Assembly: GCF_900096965.1 (NCBI RefSeq)
Contig: NZ_FMYM01000005.1
Span: 1-64,000, forward strand
DNA: 64,000 bases
Source: Shouchella lonarensis
GTDB taxonomy: Bacteria; Bacillota; Bacilli; Bacillales; Bacillaceae_D
Reading direction: 5' to 3'
Shown piece after piece: positions 63,559 to 64,000 of the stretch. Position 1 is the first letter of the stretch; each line of letters starts with the position of its first letter. The notes beneath the pieces are model-generated. The model saw only the letters and a program-made list of their open reading frames with translations. It made no database searches and was not told where the DNA came from. A program made the translations under genes and the position numbers.

Positions 63559-63966
63559 ATGGCTATGAAATCGTTTTTAGCTGCTTTGTCAGTTTTGGTA
63601 ATGTTTATGTTGGTTGCTCCTTCCTTTGCATCCGCTTCCACGGACGGTGTCCCGAACATGGAGTTAAAAAAGGACTTTGATGATCTCGGGAAATATGATG
63701 ATGATATTATTGAAGAGCAAGGCTGGAAACTTTGGACGATTAAACAGGCGTTAAGGCATGGAGGAGATATTCTAAGTAAAATCATCAAACCATTGAGCAA
63801 AAAGAATGCTAATCTGGTAAAAAAGTATTCTAAAAAAATGGCTGATGGTCTGGATAAATTCTCAACGAAATCTGAAAAAGCGATAGCTACAGGATTCGAG
63901 AAGGTGGGAATTCCTAAAAATGCCGCAAAAACCTTGGCAAAGATTGTAGCTGGGTGGATTTTGTAA
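63559..63966 (+). CDS. secreted protein, putative bacteriocin-like, paralog 2
   Basis: 135 aa. Signal peptide at residues 1-26 (cleavage after SFASA), a short acidic propeptide-like stretch, then a cationic amphipathic helical domain. That domain, from EEQGWKLWTIKQALRHGGDILSKI onward, ends AGWIL. Matches paralog 1 in layout and in many positions: EQG, KQA, R-GG, SK, L-K, S-K-A, LDK and the terminal W. Unknown family. ATG 63559, with GGGGG eleven bases before. Confidence 0.75.
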   Translation: MAMKSFLAALSVLVMFMLVAPSFASASTDGVPNMELKKDFDDLGKYDDDIIEEQGWKLWTIKQALRHGGDILSKIIKPLSKKNANLVKKYSKKMADGLDKFSTKSEKAIATGFEKVGIPKNAAKTLAKIVAGWIL

Positions 63967-63974
63967 ACTGTTAA

Positions 63975-64000
63975 TAGAGAGCGTCCTGTTCTAAAGGGCG
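63975..64000 (+). terminator. probable terminator, cut by the window end
   Basis: CGTCCT and AGGGCG pair around a short loop right at the window edge, behind the paralog 2 stop; the T run, if present, is outside. Confidence 0.4.

Larger units (their letters stand above)
37952..64000 (+). mobile_element. prophage, left part to window end
   Basis: Integrase next to a tRNA, divergent repressor and HTH gene, cos-type HNH endonuclease and terminase, HK97-type head, long-tail siphovirus module, holin/amidase and a cargo region. The left boundary is inferred from the tRNA 3' end. No second copy of the tRNA end is seen in the window, so the right end is outside. No replication, recombination or antirepressor genes are present between the HTH gene and terminase, unlike most lambdoid Bacillus prophages. 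It may be defective, domesticated, or a compact phage relying on host replication. Confidence 0.93.

Overview
The window is chromosomal DNA from an endospore-forming member of the Bacillaceae. The evidence is the full spoIIIA operon, spoIVB and spo0A in the usual Bacillus gene order, together with a dense tRNA cluster behind an rRNA operon. Gene order and protein resemblance point to the alkaliphilic Bacillus/Shouchella side of the family; the genus is a guess.

Layout. 1-1570: the 3' part of a 5S rRNA, then 15 tRNA genes (Ser, Glu, Val, fMet, Asp, Phe, Thr, Tyr, Trp, His, Gln, Gly, Cys, Leu, Arg) and a terminator. 1590-8600: an orphan gene, aroK on the minus strand, yqhV and spoIIIAA-AH, the forespore-mother cell channel operon. 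8640-23010: a cupin gene, accB-accC-yqhY (fatty acid synthesis and envelope), nusB-folD-xseA-xseB-ispA-dxs-tlyA/yqxC-recN, then spoIVB and spo0A. The argR/ahrC gene expected between yqxC and recN is absent. 23090-32360: two membrane-protein genes, then bkdR and the branched-chain keto-acid dehydrogenase operon (bcd-lpdV-bkdAA-bkdAB-bkdB), with a sigma-54 promoter and a palindromic upstream site. The ptb and buk genes, often found in this operon, are absent. 32400-37950: a zinc-binding lipoprotein under a perfect Zur box, hemZ, a bacilliredoxin, tRNA-Arg(CCG), a HAD phosphatase, csoR-copZ with a CsoR-type operator, and tRNA-Val(GAC).

37952-64000 is a prophage, apparently inserted at the 3' end of tRNA-Val(GAC), whose right end lies beyond the window. 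It has an integrase and a repressor (minus strand), a small HTH gene, and then goes almost directly to HNH endonuclease, terminase, HK97-type head genes, a siphovirus tail module and holin/amidase. The tail module includes a programmed -1 frameshift in the tail chaperone and an S74 chaperone domain on the tail-tip protein. No DNA replication module is visible.

Behind the lysis genes lies a cargo region (57.4-64 kb). It holds two related secreted small proteins, a DUF1878-type gene, and an operon that reads as a type VII secretion lipase toxin system. That operon encodes a DUF1433-like membrane or lipoprotein (candidate immunity), a class-3-type lipase, a free-standing LXG-like domain protein, and two small helical partner proteins. 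It resembles the staphylococcal TslA system, but the lipase and the LXG targeting domain are on separate polypeptides and the operon sits in a prophage. This is the most interesting part of the window. A 0.7-kb non-coding stretch with two apparent short terminated transcription units follows.
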